From positions 4,710,001 through 4,774,000 of the forward strand of contig CP142451.1 of assembly GCA_038049695.1 (NCBI GenBank): 64,000 bases of DNA, written 5' to 3'. This DNA comes from Cinnamomum chago (taxonomy: Eukaryota > Streptophyta > Magnoliopsida > Laurales > Lauraceae). Shown here piece after piece: positions 20,995 through 32,395 of this stretch; within the stretch, counting starts at the first letter, position 1, and every line of letters starts with the position of its first letter. A program made the position numbers and the translations under genes. Below the pieces are notes generated by a model that was given only the letters and a program-made list of their open reading frames with translations, did no database searches and was not told where the DNA came from.

Positions 20995-23610
20995 AATATA
21001 TCAGTCATATTCAACGACAGTATGGCAAATTGGTGCACAAAATATTCTTACAAATGGATAAGACGGTGAATACAAGAATACATTTCCAATGGGATTGCCT
21101 GCCATCCAGATTTGCACGTTGAAAGACCATTTGATTATCGTGACAACTAGTGTGAGATCTTGTGCAAGAAGACTTCTACCATGGTCACACAGACGAAAGC
21201 TGTGGCCACAAACATAACAGCTACCCACATGGACACAAACGTCACAACTGCCCACATGGTCCTAAGATATCTTGTGTGCGATATTGCGCAGCTTCAATTT
21301 CAATGTCGAATAGTCCAAGATAAATGTCCCTAGACCCAAGTATCACATTCGCAGCCATATAAGAAAGGGTGAAAAAAGGGGAGGAAATTCAGATTGCTGT
21401 CAAGTTCATTGCACCAGTAGGTGCTTTTACTCATTTACACCATTGCATCAATGCATCATTGGAACCCCCATCAGTTGTACAAGGTACAAACTACAAACAT
21501 GTTCTTATCATAAAATCAACAAACAAGTCCTTTCACAATTTCAATCCTTGATCTATTTTTGCTAGTTAATGGAATACAATTGAAATTTAGGAGCTATGTA
21601 GACATAATGGATAGATTGAAATGGGGAAACGGAATATACCTTCTATGGTGTCGTAATATTGACACAGCATGAACTTTCCCATTCCTCTAGATTCATCCCT
21701 TTTCATGTGCATCTGATTAGAATAGAATGCATCAGAATTTATTTATTTTTTGCCCATTTGATTAGAATAGTATGTACCTTGGTTTCATAAGCATTATTTT
21801 CTCTTAGCAAATTTTGGGCTTCATTAGTTCTAACCTTGAACAAGCCATCTTAAGAAAGGATGAATCTGGATTATCTTTCGAACAAATATTGACACCGTCA
21901 TTGTCAAACCTGTAAAGTAAAATCAAAAGGTTTCTTAGCATTACCACATCTTCCATGAAGAATAATAAGAAACTCAATAGTACTTGCTTGTCAAGTAAGA
22001 ACGAACAGGGGGATGACGGCATTCTTGATAGGATTCCATAATAAACCATGGAACATCACTGTGGACAAGCTGATTCTATTTGGTATGAATGTTAGGATGC
22101 CAATCTGAACTTGTAAAGCAACCATTCTGTATCAAGGAATTGAATTGTGAAATAGACAAAACTTTACAAAATTGTATCATGATAGGTTTCTACAAAACGT
22201 AAGGTGAATTCCACAAGCCATTGGAGAATCGCCAAGAACAAAACCTAAACATCTCCAATTACCAAACCTTACCTAGGTGAGGTCATATTTGATTTAACAG
22301 CTGCCAACATTAGCATCCCATCCAAGTAAATAAATGGCCTTGCTTCTGATTTTCGCCCCACCCATTGAGCACTATCAAATTTATTGCCACTGAGAACCAA
22401 CTTGCATGCATGTTTACCATCTCAAAACCAAATCAGAATGGGAGCATCCACTTTCCTGAGTAAGAAAATAAATGAAAAATAAGGACAGAGAATAGTAGGC
22501 CAGAAGTATTCAAATATCATCTTGCAACTGAATGGTCATGCTCATGAAATTATGGACAAACATAAAATGATGAAGACAACACGGAATATATTTAACCATT
22601 CAAGTTATAAGATGAGATTAGTGAGAGTAGATAGATCCATTGCAATAAAAAGAAAAGGAATGATCACTCCTAATAACTGTGATATACAAAGTACAGGAGC
22701 AAAAAAGAAGCCAGCATATAAGTTCTCAAATGACCTAAAAGATAGAATGTCGATATATGAAAGCAAGTGCTTGCAGTTAAAGAATATAAAGCAGTAAAGA
22801 ACTGAAACTACTAATCATTTTGACCGATTCAATGAAGTTCTAATAAAATCCCATTATCTCTCAAAGACTAGAAAAAGACCACACTCATACTAACATTTTT
22901 TTTTTTTTTTTGGAATGGTCACTCATACTAACATTCCTTTCTCAATATAGACTTGACAAAACTAAATAAAGTAGTAAACATCCTAACTTAATATGGAAAG
23001 ACATTTTCCCCTGGTAGATTTAGGGCCTGTTTGGAAGCACAATGCAAGTTAAATTACAATGCAAGTGCAGGACAAAACAAGAATTTATAAATAGGGAAGT
23101 ATGATATCAACTTCAACACATACAAAACCAACAACTTAAGAGTAAAGGCATAGATAAATTTTGTTACGTGACTGCTGCTTCTTTGCCATTTTGGGAGACA
23201 GTGGCTACTTTGGGGGTAGCTAACCTCCTTAGTTTGAGTAACACAAGGAAAGCAAATGCATTATCTATAAAAAAAAATAGACATTAAATATACTATCCAT
23301 CACTTCCTACAAGTTAGCAACAACCCACGACTCTTCATACCACGAGTAACTGCAGTAGCTAATATTTTGGCAACAGGCCAAACAACTCACTCACTAATAC
23401 CTGCACAAACACAAACATTGACAACTCACACCATAACCAACAGAAATGCAACTTTCCTAACCAAACAAAACAGAAAAAGAACCTGGGATCAAGCACTGGT
23501 GGTAAGTAACAAAGTTCCTCTTGCATATACAAGACCAACAACTTATTCATATTCCCATGTGCTTTGTATGTGTCCAAACCAGAGAAGATATGCAGAATGT
23601 CACAATGCAA
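20995..23610. repeat. Large direct duplication, copy A2
   Basis: This is the second copy of 17200-20300, with no LINE tail and no local tandem duplication, and so closer to the ancestral arrangement. About 500 bp of unique sequence (20497-20994) separates the two copies. Its right part (from 22945) continues without a break into the 3' flank of NLR gene 1. Confidence 0.88.
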
Positions 23611-24581
23611 TTTTTATAAATAAAACAATTAAAACAAATACAAATTCTATCCATGTGAATGAGCAACAACACAGTCTAGATAATCATAGTATCCTATAAA
23701 TGGTACCCTTTATCTATAACAAATGAGAGAGACACATTCAACCGCATTGCAAGAAAAATCTAGTACTCAAAGCCGATCGTAAATTGATAAGATAAGATTC
23801 GATTATGATTAGAAATATAGGGAAGATATTTCCACTCAATATCATCTCAACAGATATTCTTTTCTTTTTTCTCTGTCTTTTTTTTTGGTAAATTGGTCCA
23901 CTCAAGCTCTTTTTATGATCTTGCAAATAGCCTATGCAAATCGAAAGTCCAACCAAATAGGCCCCTTCATTCATTTATACAAACACTTGCACACAGAAAG
24001 AAATTAATCAGGTTTCTTACATTCTTACGGGATATGTTTAAAAAACAATATAAAACATGACAAACTTCTTGAGCAAATTTATTATCATAAAAATTACATG
24101 TGAATGTGATTTCAAGCATACAAACAATAGGAAACATTTTTTTTTAAAGAAAGAAAAGGGTTAGAAGATCAAGCAAGAACTTTAGCCGTAGTGAGAACAA
24201 TAATTTCTAAACTTGTAACAGAGATGTAACAAAAAGCCCAGTCATGGGGACAAGCACATTTCAATAAACATTAACTGGTTGAGACATTTCATCAAACATT
24301 TTGTGGGCATATAAGATGAATTCAAACTTATCCAAGATGTGGGGGGTTCTGTCATGTTCAATCTCTATTCCTTTTTTGGACTTGCATATCATTAAACAAA
24401 GCGAGATCATCATCTTTTTATTTGAGTTTTTAAGCAACCCATTAATGAAAAAAGAAAAAAAAACACGCAGTGCATATTTCAAAAGAAGTATTGCAGACGA
24501 AGAAGAAAAGAGAAGTAAAAGAATTGAAGAAATATAAAGAGATATCTACCTGTTCGATCAGTGTGCTTGTTTCCGTCTTGA
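23611..24581. other. 3' flank of NLR gene 1
   Basis: Non-coding DNA between duplication copy A2 and the NLR 1 stop. The whole stretch from 22945 to 24581 recurs at 60365-62022 in front of NLR 3. Just beyond the stop codon, on the minus strand, GATCGAACAG is followed by GTAGATATC, which resembles a splice donor in the 3' UTR. Confidence 0.6.
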
Positions 24582-27566
24582 TCAACGAGGGGAAAAAAAA
24601 GGTTGGAGTCGTTGCTTGATGTCATTGTCTTCCCTCTCCAATGCTTCCCACCATGAACTCTCTCCTTTAATAATCTTTAGTGCAGGTGCTACAATATTGG
24701 TGCCATTGGAGAGGAAGGAGAGACTCTTCAACTTGGGACATCCAAAAATATAAATAGTTTCTAGTGATGGCCATTCGAAATTAGAAAACCCTCGGCAAAT
24801 GCTAACCAATTCAGGAAGGTCCCAGAGAACAATTTTCTTCGTATTAGGGAGGATGAGTCTATCATTATTATAACTTATTACATTATAGGTATGGCTTGCG
24901 ACAGACATTGAGTTCATGTCCTCCTCCGCTTCAATTTCTATTATTTCTTCCACTGTCGAACAATCTTCGACCTTGAGTTCTTCTAAACGGCAGAATTGTC
25001 GAATAATACCCGATTGGAAAACCCTCTTCAAGTTTTTACATTTATGTAATTCTAAATGTGTTAGTTTGGAGAGGCTTCCGGGTAACAATGGACCATCGCA
25101 TAAGCTCCTCAATTCTGGAAGACTCCCAATCCGAAGCGTCTCCAAGTTGGGTAGCAGTGCACAAGTCTCCTGTTGCTCATCTCCATCAAAGAGAGTTTCC
25201 ATTTTATCACAGCCTATAATCCAACATTCTTTCAACTCATTCATGTTTGCCAGCCCCAACTCTGATAGCTTTCTTGCTGTGCGGTGATCCTGTAGAAGAA
25301 AATTGGAACAATGAGCAAGAGTCTCCATAATGACGGCGCCATGTGACATCCCAAAACCACTGTTATATACCAAATATCTTTCCCATTTTTGACCTCGACT
25401 TAACCACGATATATCTGTTATCTCAGTGCCAACCCGAAACCGGAATCTCCGAAACCACACCGATTTGCTATGATGTAGAAAATGCTCGAGACACTCCACT
25501 TTTGGAAAGTATGCATCGAGAAAAGTAAGATGTTCCAACCTGCATAATTCTTCAACCACGACTTCCATGCTTTCATCATCCCACTGTTCCTTTTCAACAC
25601 AAATTTGTCCACGCCCGACATACAAGCTCAGTTCTTTTAAATATGGAAGCTTTGGAATTATTCCAGTTGGAACTCTCAACTTCATGTTCCATTCATCATT
25701 TTGAGAACAATTGTGGTATTGAAATCCCACTATCAAACGTTTCAAACGAGTTAGTTCCCCAACCTCTCTAGGCAGATATTTAATTCTTGTGGTGCCTTCC
25801 AAACAAAGCACCTCTAGTTGCTTGAGCGCTCCTACTTGGGATGGAAGTTCTTCTAAATGATAACAATCATTCAAATAGAGACCGCGGAGATTAACCGAGT
25901 TCCACAAGGAAGACGGCAAGGACTTTATTTTTGTCCGACTCAAGTCTAGAATACATAAAGAATGCATACATTCAAAGAAGGGATCGGGGATCACTGTTAG
26001 CTGATCATTAGCTTGCAACAATAATGTGGACAAAGTGCTACAATTCGGCCTCTCCCACAACCAGCCCAAACTACAGCCCATTAATGATATCTTTTGTGAT
26101 TGCAGCCATTCGTTCTCCTCTGGTGGATGCTTTACATGCTTACCAGTTTTTACTAAGAACCCTGAAGCTTCTTTCAATGCAAATTCCCTTATAATATCAT
26201 GCATTATGACATATTCTTCATTATCATCTCTCTCCAACAATGACGCACCCACAAGATTGATTACCATGTGGCGACCTTTGTCCCATGCATCTTCAATGCT
26301 ATCAACTCCTCGAATGTAGCCCTCCAACCAACAACGCTCTGCCAATTCAGTTATCAATATTCTCCAGTCTTCTGGGTACAATGAGCAGTACAAAAACAAG
26401 TTCCTTTCACTATCATTTGGTAACCGATCATAACTGATTCTCAAGCAAGAGAACACTTCCTTTTCCATGCCTTTAATTTGAGATGTACATGGTAATTGCA
26501 ATTCCCTTAGCGTATTCCTCCACACACCAACATCACTCTTCCTTCTCAATGATGAACCAACTACAATGATGGCAAGTGGCAAACCACCACACTTTTTAAT
26601 GATATCTCTAGCAATTGGTTCGATACGAGGAGACCTGGCAACATCTCCAACTTTTTCATTGAAGAGGCTCCTTGCCTCCTCTTCGGATAGTTTCTCCATT
26701 TGTATTTCCACATCTGTTTCCATCTGCTGACATAAGCTAAAGTCTCGAGTGGTCAACAAGACTTTACATCCATTCTCTTGATTTGGAATTGGGATCCCAA
26801 TATCAGACAAATCAATTCTTTCCCAAATATCATCTAAAATCAGCAAGAACTTCTTCCCCCTTAAATGGTGATATATATTTGTTTTTAGTCGATCGTCAGA
26901 CATATCTATTGCAGTACATTTCAAGCGTTCTGCAACATCATTTTGCACCTTTCTTCGACTTCCTTCGCTCGAAACAGTTACCCAGATGACGATGTCAAAC
27001 ATGTGAGATTCTTCCAGTCGATTGTTCAACAGCTTCAGAGTTCGTGTCTTGCCAATGCCACCCATCCCCCAAATTCCAATCTTTTGGATGCTAACATCTT
27101 CAATAAGCCCCAATATCTTCTGCAATCTAGGCTCAGAGTCGGTTGATGAATTAATTTCTACAATTTGTTGTTCAACTCTCTCCAACCGTGCATTAGATAA
27201 CTCTTTTCCCTTCAACTTTGGTCGTTTATTATTAAGATCGATGATTTCCTCGACAATAGCTCTCACACGTTTGCCCAATGTCAGCCTCGAGAAGACATTA
27301 GAACACCTTGTATGCTCGTCCTTAATGGACTCCACATCAAGTTCTACTTTTTTCATATCTTCAAGCCACAATTTACTCTCCCTTGTTGCAACATTTGGTG
27401 ATTCTCTAATTATTTCTTTCACATCATCCCTCCGGGCAAATAAGTACCGTGCATTGTTGTTCAATTCTTCCATTTTCTTTTCGGGATTTGTAATGTAATC
27501 AATTTGATGACCAATAAGACTCGACGCGAGATTCCCAATATCTATAAGTGATCCAATGTTCTCCAT
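24582..27566 (-). CDS. CC-NBS-LRR disease resistance protein (NLR gene 1)
   Basis: Intact 994-codon CNL immune receptor, cytoplasmic. It has an N-terminal coiled coil (about residues 1-130) of the RPS2/RPS5 type, with NNNARYLFARRDDVKE and SKLWLEDMKKVE. NB-ARC carries the P-loop GMGGIGKT (167-174), FDIVIWVTVS, kinase-2 KKFLLILDDIW with DD at 245-246, GCKVLLTTRD, the GLPLA motif (328-332), CSLYPED (394-400) and MHD (455-457). Leucine-rich repeats (about 520-980) include LCILDLSRTKIKSLPSSLWN and LRGLYLNDCYHLEELPSQVG, with the PKLKSLSFLSNG end typical of this clade. The start is set at the ATG at 27566. Two bases upstream lies a TTTCTTAACAG splice acceptor, so an upstream in-frame ATG (27590) would be intronic. 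The coding region has no intron. Every switch motif is present, so it is likely functional. Specificity is unknown. Confidence 0.95.
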   Translation of the reverse strand: MENIGSLIDIGNLASSLIGHQIDYITNPEKKMEELNNNARYLFARRDDVKEIIRESPNVATRESKLWLEDMKKVELDVESIKDEHTRCSNVFSRLTLGKRVRAIVEEIIDLNNKRPKLKGKELSNARLERVEQQIVEINSSTDSEPRLQKILGLIEDVSIQKIGIWGMGGIGKTRTLKLLNNRLEESHMFDIVIWVTVSSEGSRRKVQNDVAERLKCTAIDMSDDRLKTNIYHHLRGKKFLLILDDIWERIDLSDIGIPIPNQENGCKVLLTTRDFSLCQQMETDVEIQMEKLSEEEARSLFNEKVGDVARSPRIEPIARDIIKKCGGLPLAIIVVGSSLRRKSDVGVWRNTLRELQLPCTSQIKGMEKEVFSCLRISYDRLPNDSERNLFLYCSLYPEDWRILITELAERCWLEGYIRGVDSIEDAWDKGRHMVINLVGASLLERDDNEEYVIMHDIIREFALKEASGFLVKTGKHVKHPPEENEWLQSQKISLMGCSLGWLWERPNCSTLSTLLLQANDQLTVIPDPFFECMHSLCILDLSRTKIKSLPSSLWNSVNLRGLYLNDCYHLEELPSQVGALKQLEVLCLEGTTRIKYLPREVGELTRLKRLIVGFQYHNCSQNDEWNMKLRVPTGIIPKLPYLKELSLYVGRGQICVEKEQWDDESMEVVVEELCRLEHLTFLDAYFPKVECLEHFLHHSKSVWFRRFRFRVGTEITDISWLSRGQKWERYLVYNSGFGMSHGAVIMETLAHCSNFLLQDHRTARKLSELGLANMNELKECWIIGCDKMETLFDGDEQQETCALLPNLETLRIGSLPELRSLCDGPLLPGSLSKLTHLELHKCKNLKRVFQSGIIRQFCRLEELKVEDCSTVEEIIEIEAEEDMNSMSVASHTYNVISYNNDRLILPNTKKIVLWDLPELVSICRGFSNFEWPSLETIYIFGCPKLKSLSFLSNGTNIVAPALKIIKGESSWWEALEREDNDIKQRLQPFFSPR

Positions 27567-28720
27567 GTCTGTTAAGAAATTGAAAGACAATTAGGAAAAG
27601 ATGAACTATAGTATAAATAACATCACTCACGAACAAATACCATGCAGATAATGTAATACTCACAAACACACATAAAAGAGTTTGAATTTCAAACTGACAA
27701 AGTGTCATGCTGGCTCTCTTGCAACTCAAACGAGTGATGTTGCTCTTTGAATATATGTGACTAAAGCACTACTAATCTAAGTGGCTCTTCTACTCCATAT
27801 TTATATTTATAAAATCCACGTAACTAGCTACAATTATTTCTAGAAGCAACTATAAATATTTTTTTTAGTAAAATCTGTCGCTCATTGTTGTGTATAGGGT
27901 GTGTGTGGGTGCGTGAGACCCTCTAAAGCAAATGGTAAATGGGAAAATCTGCATGTAACTGCTCACCCTTTTAATATTACAATAATGATCCATAGACTTT
28001 ATTATCTTTATACACAAGTAATACAATCATTTAGACTCTCTTGAGTACATTGGTCAACCACCTTAATGGACGGTCAAACCTATCTTTTTTATGTCAAATT
28101 CAAGTAGCATATTTATAAAAGACAAAAATACTCTTACCTTATACCTGTTTCAGTAAACTGTGTTTGAAATTAAAATAATTTTAACCAAAATGTATTACAA
28201 TATTCACCTTCATCTAAATAGAGTTGGCATGGTATTCTTACCACAGTTTATATTTTCCAATGTTAAACTTTAGAAATTACGGCATTGAAGGAGGCTTCGA
28301 TATGACTAGGGTCGGGTCGGGTTAGGCTGAGGCCAGTGTGAGCTTGGATATTATCTCATATTTTGGATAAAAGTTGCATCTTTCCTTCATGAACTTTATC
28401 GCAATAATTAACGATCTTTGTCAGTGGATTTAGAGAGATTATCGGTCAGAGATCTATTAATCTTCTACTTGTTTTTGAGTGACTTGTTCGGCGTAGTACA
28501 AGATCTTGGAGTTCTGTTAAAATCAAGGTCATCATGGATAACTTTTTTTGGTAAAGCATCATGGATAACATTGAAGGAAAGAAAACAAGAAAACACAATT
28601 ATACAAAGAAAAAAAAACACTACCAAAACCTTAATCTTGAAAAAGTACGAGCTCTCACAACGTGAGAAGGGGGAAAAAAAAAGAAGTGCTCATATAATAA
28701 AATAATGAAAAAATGGGTAT
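27567..28720 (-). promoter_or_regulatory. Upstream block of NLR gene 1 with 5'-UTR intron acceptor
   Basis: This block is nearly identical to 54403-55490 upstream of NLR 2. It starts with the acceptor TTTCTTAACAG at 27569-27579, so the transcript's first exon lies further upstream. A pyrimidine tract is seen before the acceptor. The donor and transcription start cannot be placed with confidence. A GGGTCGGGTCGGG run lies near 28310. Confidence 0.6.
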
Positions 28721-28734
28721 CCAGATCTGAGATA

Positions 28735-29065
28735 TATTACATTACCTGATGGCTGATGCTCAGCAGTTGGAAAGTGGAAGATTGAAGAAGCTAAACAGGT
28801 GAGATTTTACTGAGGGTCGATGATTTCTTCTTGTGCGATGGGTTCTGCAAGGACATGACTGAGATTGGTAAGATGGAGCTAGACGGTTGAGATTGACCAG
28901 ATATGGCAAATCACGTTACCTGATGCTCGGTTGCAGTTGGAAAACGGAAGACAGAAGAAGATAAGAGAGATGAGTCTTTAGTGACGATGGTAATGAGCAG
29001 TAGGACACGGTGATTGCTCGGAAGCTACTGGGCTGAGATTGACCAGCTTATAATAAGAGAGAAGA
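28735..29065. repeat. Tandem module upstream of NLR genes
   Basis: Two copies of about 175-185 bp each begin near TTACCTGATG (28744 and 28918), followed by TGCTC-G, CAGTTGGAAA, GAAGA-GA, and later GCAAGGACA and GTTGAGATTGACCAGAT. Related single or double modules occur at 47560-47880 and 56520-56790, and a partial one at 7405-7560. All those on the right lie upstream of or between NLR genes. Confidence 0.7.
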
Positions 29066-30055
29066 TTCTTGCATCGCAATAGAGATTTTTGTATATACCC
29101 CTAACGTTTTTAAGATATGTAAATAGACTCTTGTAATTGAGGACCTATTTCTTTACTGGAGAATTCCTGTCTACAAAATTTGTAAATGCTCCAGCATATT
29201 GCAATTCTTGAATCCGTTTCGCATTTGTTATTTAATAATTTTATCAAAAAATAAAGAGGTTGGAATTTCAAAATTGAGACCATTTAGGTGGTTTGGATTT
29301 TGAGATAATTACATAGAAATAAGACATTTACAAACATAAAAAAAACAAATCCCAACATTTCAAATTCTTATAAGAAATATTAGCAAAGAAATAGTCCTGA
29401 AGTTTAACGCATTTGTGCTCAAGTACCGACCATGACGTGATGTCTGTAAATTTTCGGCAGACCAAATTCTCCCCAAAAAGTTTTATCCTCGGTTTGGGAA
29501 GAGGGTAAAATGAGGGAAAGGAAAAAAAAAACAGAGGGGAAAATGGAGGGAAAGTGAAAATTTGAGGGTGTTTGGGAATGGGGGAGGGAAAGTGGGAGTA
29601 AAATTCGTGTGGGGCTCACCTTAAAACTTTCTCTTACAAAATGGGGGAAAAGTATGAGGGAAAGAGGAGAATTTTTGTTATTTTACTAAATTGCCCTTTT
29701 CATTTTTTCACAAAATAAGGATAAATTGATAATTTTCTCTCATCTCACAAACAAACAAAACCATACTTTTTCACTCCTCTTTTCCTTATTTTTTGACTAT
29801 CCACGTAAGAAGAGGTAAAATTAATTTTTCTTCCTCTCCCGTTCTCCTCAAATTTCCCCTTCCCCCTTCCCAAACATAAGGTCATTAGAGAGACAGGCTT
29901 GATGTAACATTTAACATTGATTTTGAACTCTATATTTTTGTCTAATTTAATAACGGTCTTAGTAGTGGACTGCTCAACATTAAGCTTTTATCCGATTGGC
30001 ATGGCGCACTTGCAAGTAAGTAAGTGGATGGTATTATGAAAAAGAAAATTTCTAA
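29066..30055. other. Intergenic, AT-rich, with possible MITE
   Basis: No supported gene. A candidate MITE spans 29569-29876: TGTTTGGGAA at its left end is matched by TTCCCAAACA at the right, with GGGGGAGGG and CCCCTTCCCCC just inside. No target duplication is evident, so this is tentative. Confidence 0.4.
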
Positions 30056-30123
30056 ACACCCCGACTGAGGTGCCCCGACAGACACCCCGGGGTGCCTGTC
30101 GGGGCACTCCAGTCGGGGTGTGT
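30056..30123. repeat. Near-perfect 33-bp palindrome
   Basis: ACACCCCGACTGAGGTGCCC onward is followed, without a spacer at 30088/30089, by its reverse complement ending GTCGGGGTGTGT. Three mismatches occur in 33 positions. The arms are GC-rich in an AT-rich setting. Confidence 0.9.
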
Positions 30124-30139
30124 AGCACCCCTCTATGAA

Positions 30140-30610
30140 AAAATGGAAGGAAAGAGAGAAAGGAAGTCCCCACGCGTCTTTGACAAGAACAACATTATTG
30201 GCTCTTTCCTGCTGTGGTTCGCTCAATCATTGTTTACAAGGGAACCGGATCCCCTGTTTGGTCCTGGGGATCCCTGTTTGGACCAAACAGGGCCCTCTAC
30301 ATGGGGGGCGGAAGGGGGGCGGAGGAGAGAATAAGTCAGACTTTCTTTCCTCCGCCCTCCCATGTGGAGGGCCCTGTTTGGTCCAAACAGGGATCCCCTG
30401 TTCTTATCCGTTTACAAGATGTCCCACGGTACCTTTTACTAAAATAAAACATAAAAAATAAAAAATAAAAAGAAAGGAAAGAAGTCCCCACCCCGCACGC
30501 GTCTTTCATGCTGTCATTGCTGTGGTTCGCTCAATTAATGTCCCACGGTACCTTTCACTAAAGAACAAAAAAGATGTCCCACGCGTTTTGATCCGTACAC
30601 TTGGGCACCT
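30140..30610. repeat. Direct duplication around the foldback element
   Basis: AAGTCCCCAC, GCGTCTTT, GCTGTGGTTCGCTCAAT and TGTCCCACGGTACCTTT occur in this order at 30164-30435 and again at 30481-30560. The second copy runs straight from TTCGCTCAAT to TGTCCCACGG without the foldback element. Confidence 0.75.
30241..30409. mobile_element. Foldback element (hairpin MITE) with 9-bp target duplication
   Basis: The left arm 30267-30312 (GGGATCCCTGTTTGGACCAA onward) and the right arm 30351-30397 are reverse complements over about 46 bp, with one mismatch and one single-base gap, and a 38-bp loop. GTTTACAAG flanks the element at 30232-30240 and 30410-30418. Nine-base duplications are usual for Mutator-type elements. 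The transcript would fold into a long hairpin, so a small-RNA precursor is an alternative reading. Confidence 0.75.
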
Positions 30611-32395
30611 TCCTGCTCTGGTTCGATCAATCCCATCGATGACTGATGCAAATGACTTAGGTCGTGCCCCGTTGAGCAGGCCAACCCACGTAACTCTTTT
30701 AGATTTTTTTTAAAAAATATTTATATAAATTGAAAGATACTTTGTGAACTTATAGGATTATGAAATTGATATGAATTTGAAATTATTAAAATAAATACAT
30801 AAATATTGATATCAATTTATAAATTAAAAATAAAATTTTAATAATTTTAAGATTTATATCTTATTTATATTAAAAAAATGCATTTCTTTAATATAAATGT
30901 AGTGTTGGACTATTCCGGGCCATGCGTCGACCGAGGCACCCTGGCCCAGCATAATACGGCCGAGTCCCTTTGTCGTGTCCTGCCGTGCGACGACCCAAGG
31001 CTCCCTGCACCAGGACGGGTCATCCTCTAGGTCATGTCCGCCGACCTAGTCAACATGTCATGTTAGCCCACGACTTGGGTTTTTCATACTGGGCCATGCT
31101 GGCCTTGGGCGGCCCAGCCCGGCCCGGCCCCATTTACATCATTAGTTAGGTTCCAACCATATGGTAAAAGAATGACCGAAAAACCCGTAGTTTCTTCAAC
31201 AAAAAGTTTACTTTCTTACTTCAAAGTTCTAATAGCCCCTCTTCTTTTATATATTTATATCTCTTATAATGGGAAAAGAAATGTTCTTCCACACGCTACT
31301 GCAAACGGAGTCTAGCTTTATGGAAGCATTGGCACCTACCTTAGATCAGTGCCCCTCATGATCTGATTCCAGGTTGAGGTTCACTAATATCAAACATTTA
31401 TCCATCGTTGAAATAAATTTAAAGAAAATTATGGTTAAAAGATCACTAAAGTTTATGGCTTTCAAATCATACTGTGCTGATTTATTTATTTATTTTTGTT
31501 CTTTTTTGTGCCCTTATTTGCAAGGAGACCTTTCCATGTACTCCACCCTTAAGAGGGCATCTTAAGTGGGCCCCATGAACTGGACTACATATTTCTCAAA
31601 TGCAGTCTTCCTATGGGAGAACATTGCTCCCCTTTTAATAGCCCCTTCTTTCGGTTATAACTTACAGGTATACTAATCTATGGGAGGAAAATGTGGGCCG
31701 GAGATTTTCTTGAAATGATAAACCGAATGGATTCTCAACATATGTGAATAAGTAGGATGAGAGATCTAAATGGTTATAATTGATGTGCTCTCTTCTAAGT
31801 GTTGGAAATTTTCAAAAATAAGAAATTCAAGGTTTGATTTTATTTTCTTGCAAAGCACTTTTCATATTCATGCATTTTTTTATATCGGATATGTATTGAA
31901 AATCCCATAAAAAATAACCCTTTTGAGAACCCATTTCTTATTTGGAAGAGTCTTTAATTCTTCCAGACTCGATTAATTATGGATTTTCAAGATGTCATGT
32001 CCCAGGCATCCTTCACTTTCTCTAATGAGATTTTGAAAAGATTCGATTTTGAAAAGATTCGATTTCTTTAATCTTTTTGGCTAATACTATCAACAACTAT
32101 TTCCTAGCAGGAGCAGTTCTCCATGTTTTCTATCTTTTTGGGGACGTTTGGGAAACTCCAGTCTAATTATAAAAGAAGGCTCTAATTTGACATTAGAGGG
32201 TTTGGTAGACCTATAAATAAGGGCATATATAGGAGGGTATTTCTCTGTAGTTTTATTTAAAATTTTGATTTTAACTTGAAAATGTCGAGTGATAAAGAAA
32301 AATTAACATGAGGTCATTTGCATCATTATGAAATATTTCCGGATTTCTCACTCCTACTCGTGTCGTACACTCACACTTACAGTCGTAGCTGTATT
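30611..32395. other. Intergenic region
   Basis: No supported gene. A very AT-rich part (30700-30900) is followed by a GC-rich island (30901-31135) ending in GGCCCGGCCCGGCCCC, then ordinary AT-rich DNA. The sharp composition change at 30900 suggests a fragment of a GC-rich transposon, but no ends were found. Confidence 0.5.

Noticed and set aside
21369-21551. Plus-strand frame with KFIAPVGAFTHLHHCINAS, partly open in copy A1 as well
   Set aside because: It stays open over only about 30 codons in both copies, has no splice borders, and the minus strand shows comparable openness. Treated as chance.
24261-24482. Conserved 73-codon frame on the minus strand, also at 61710-61931
   Set aside because: The two copies differ mainly by amino-acid-changing substitutions, it lies in duplicated 3' flank, and the opposite strand is equally open. 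Conservation reflects recent duplication.
27567-27590. Extended N-terminus of NLR 1 (and 54403-54438 for NLR 2)
   Set aside because: The extra codons cross a strong splice acceptor and differ between genes, whereas the sequence after the inner ATG is conserved.
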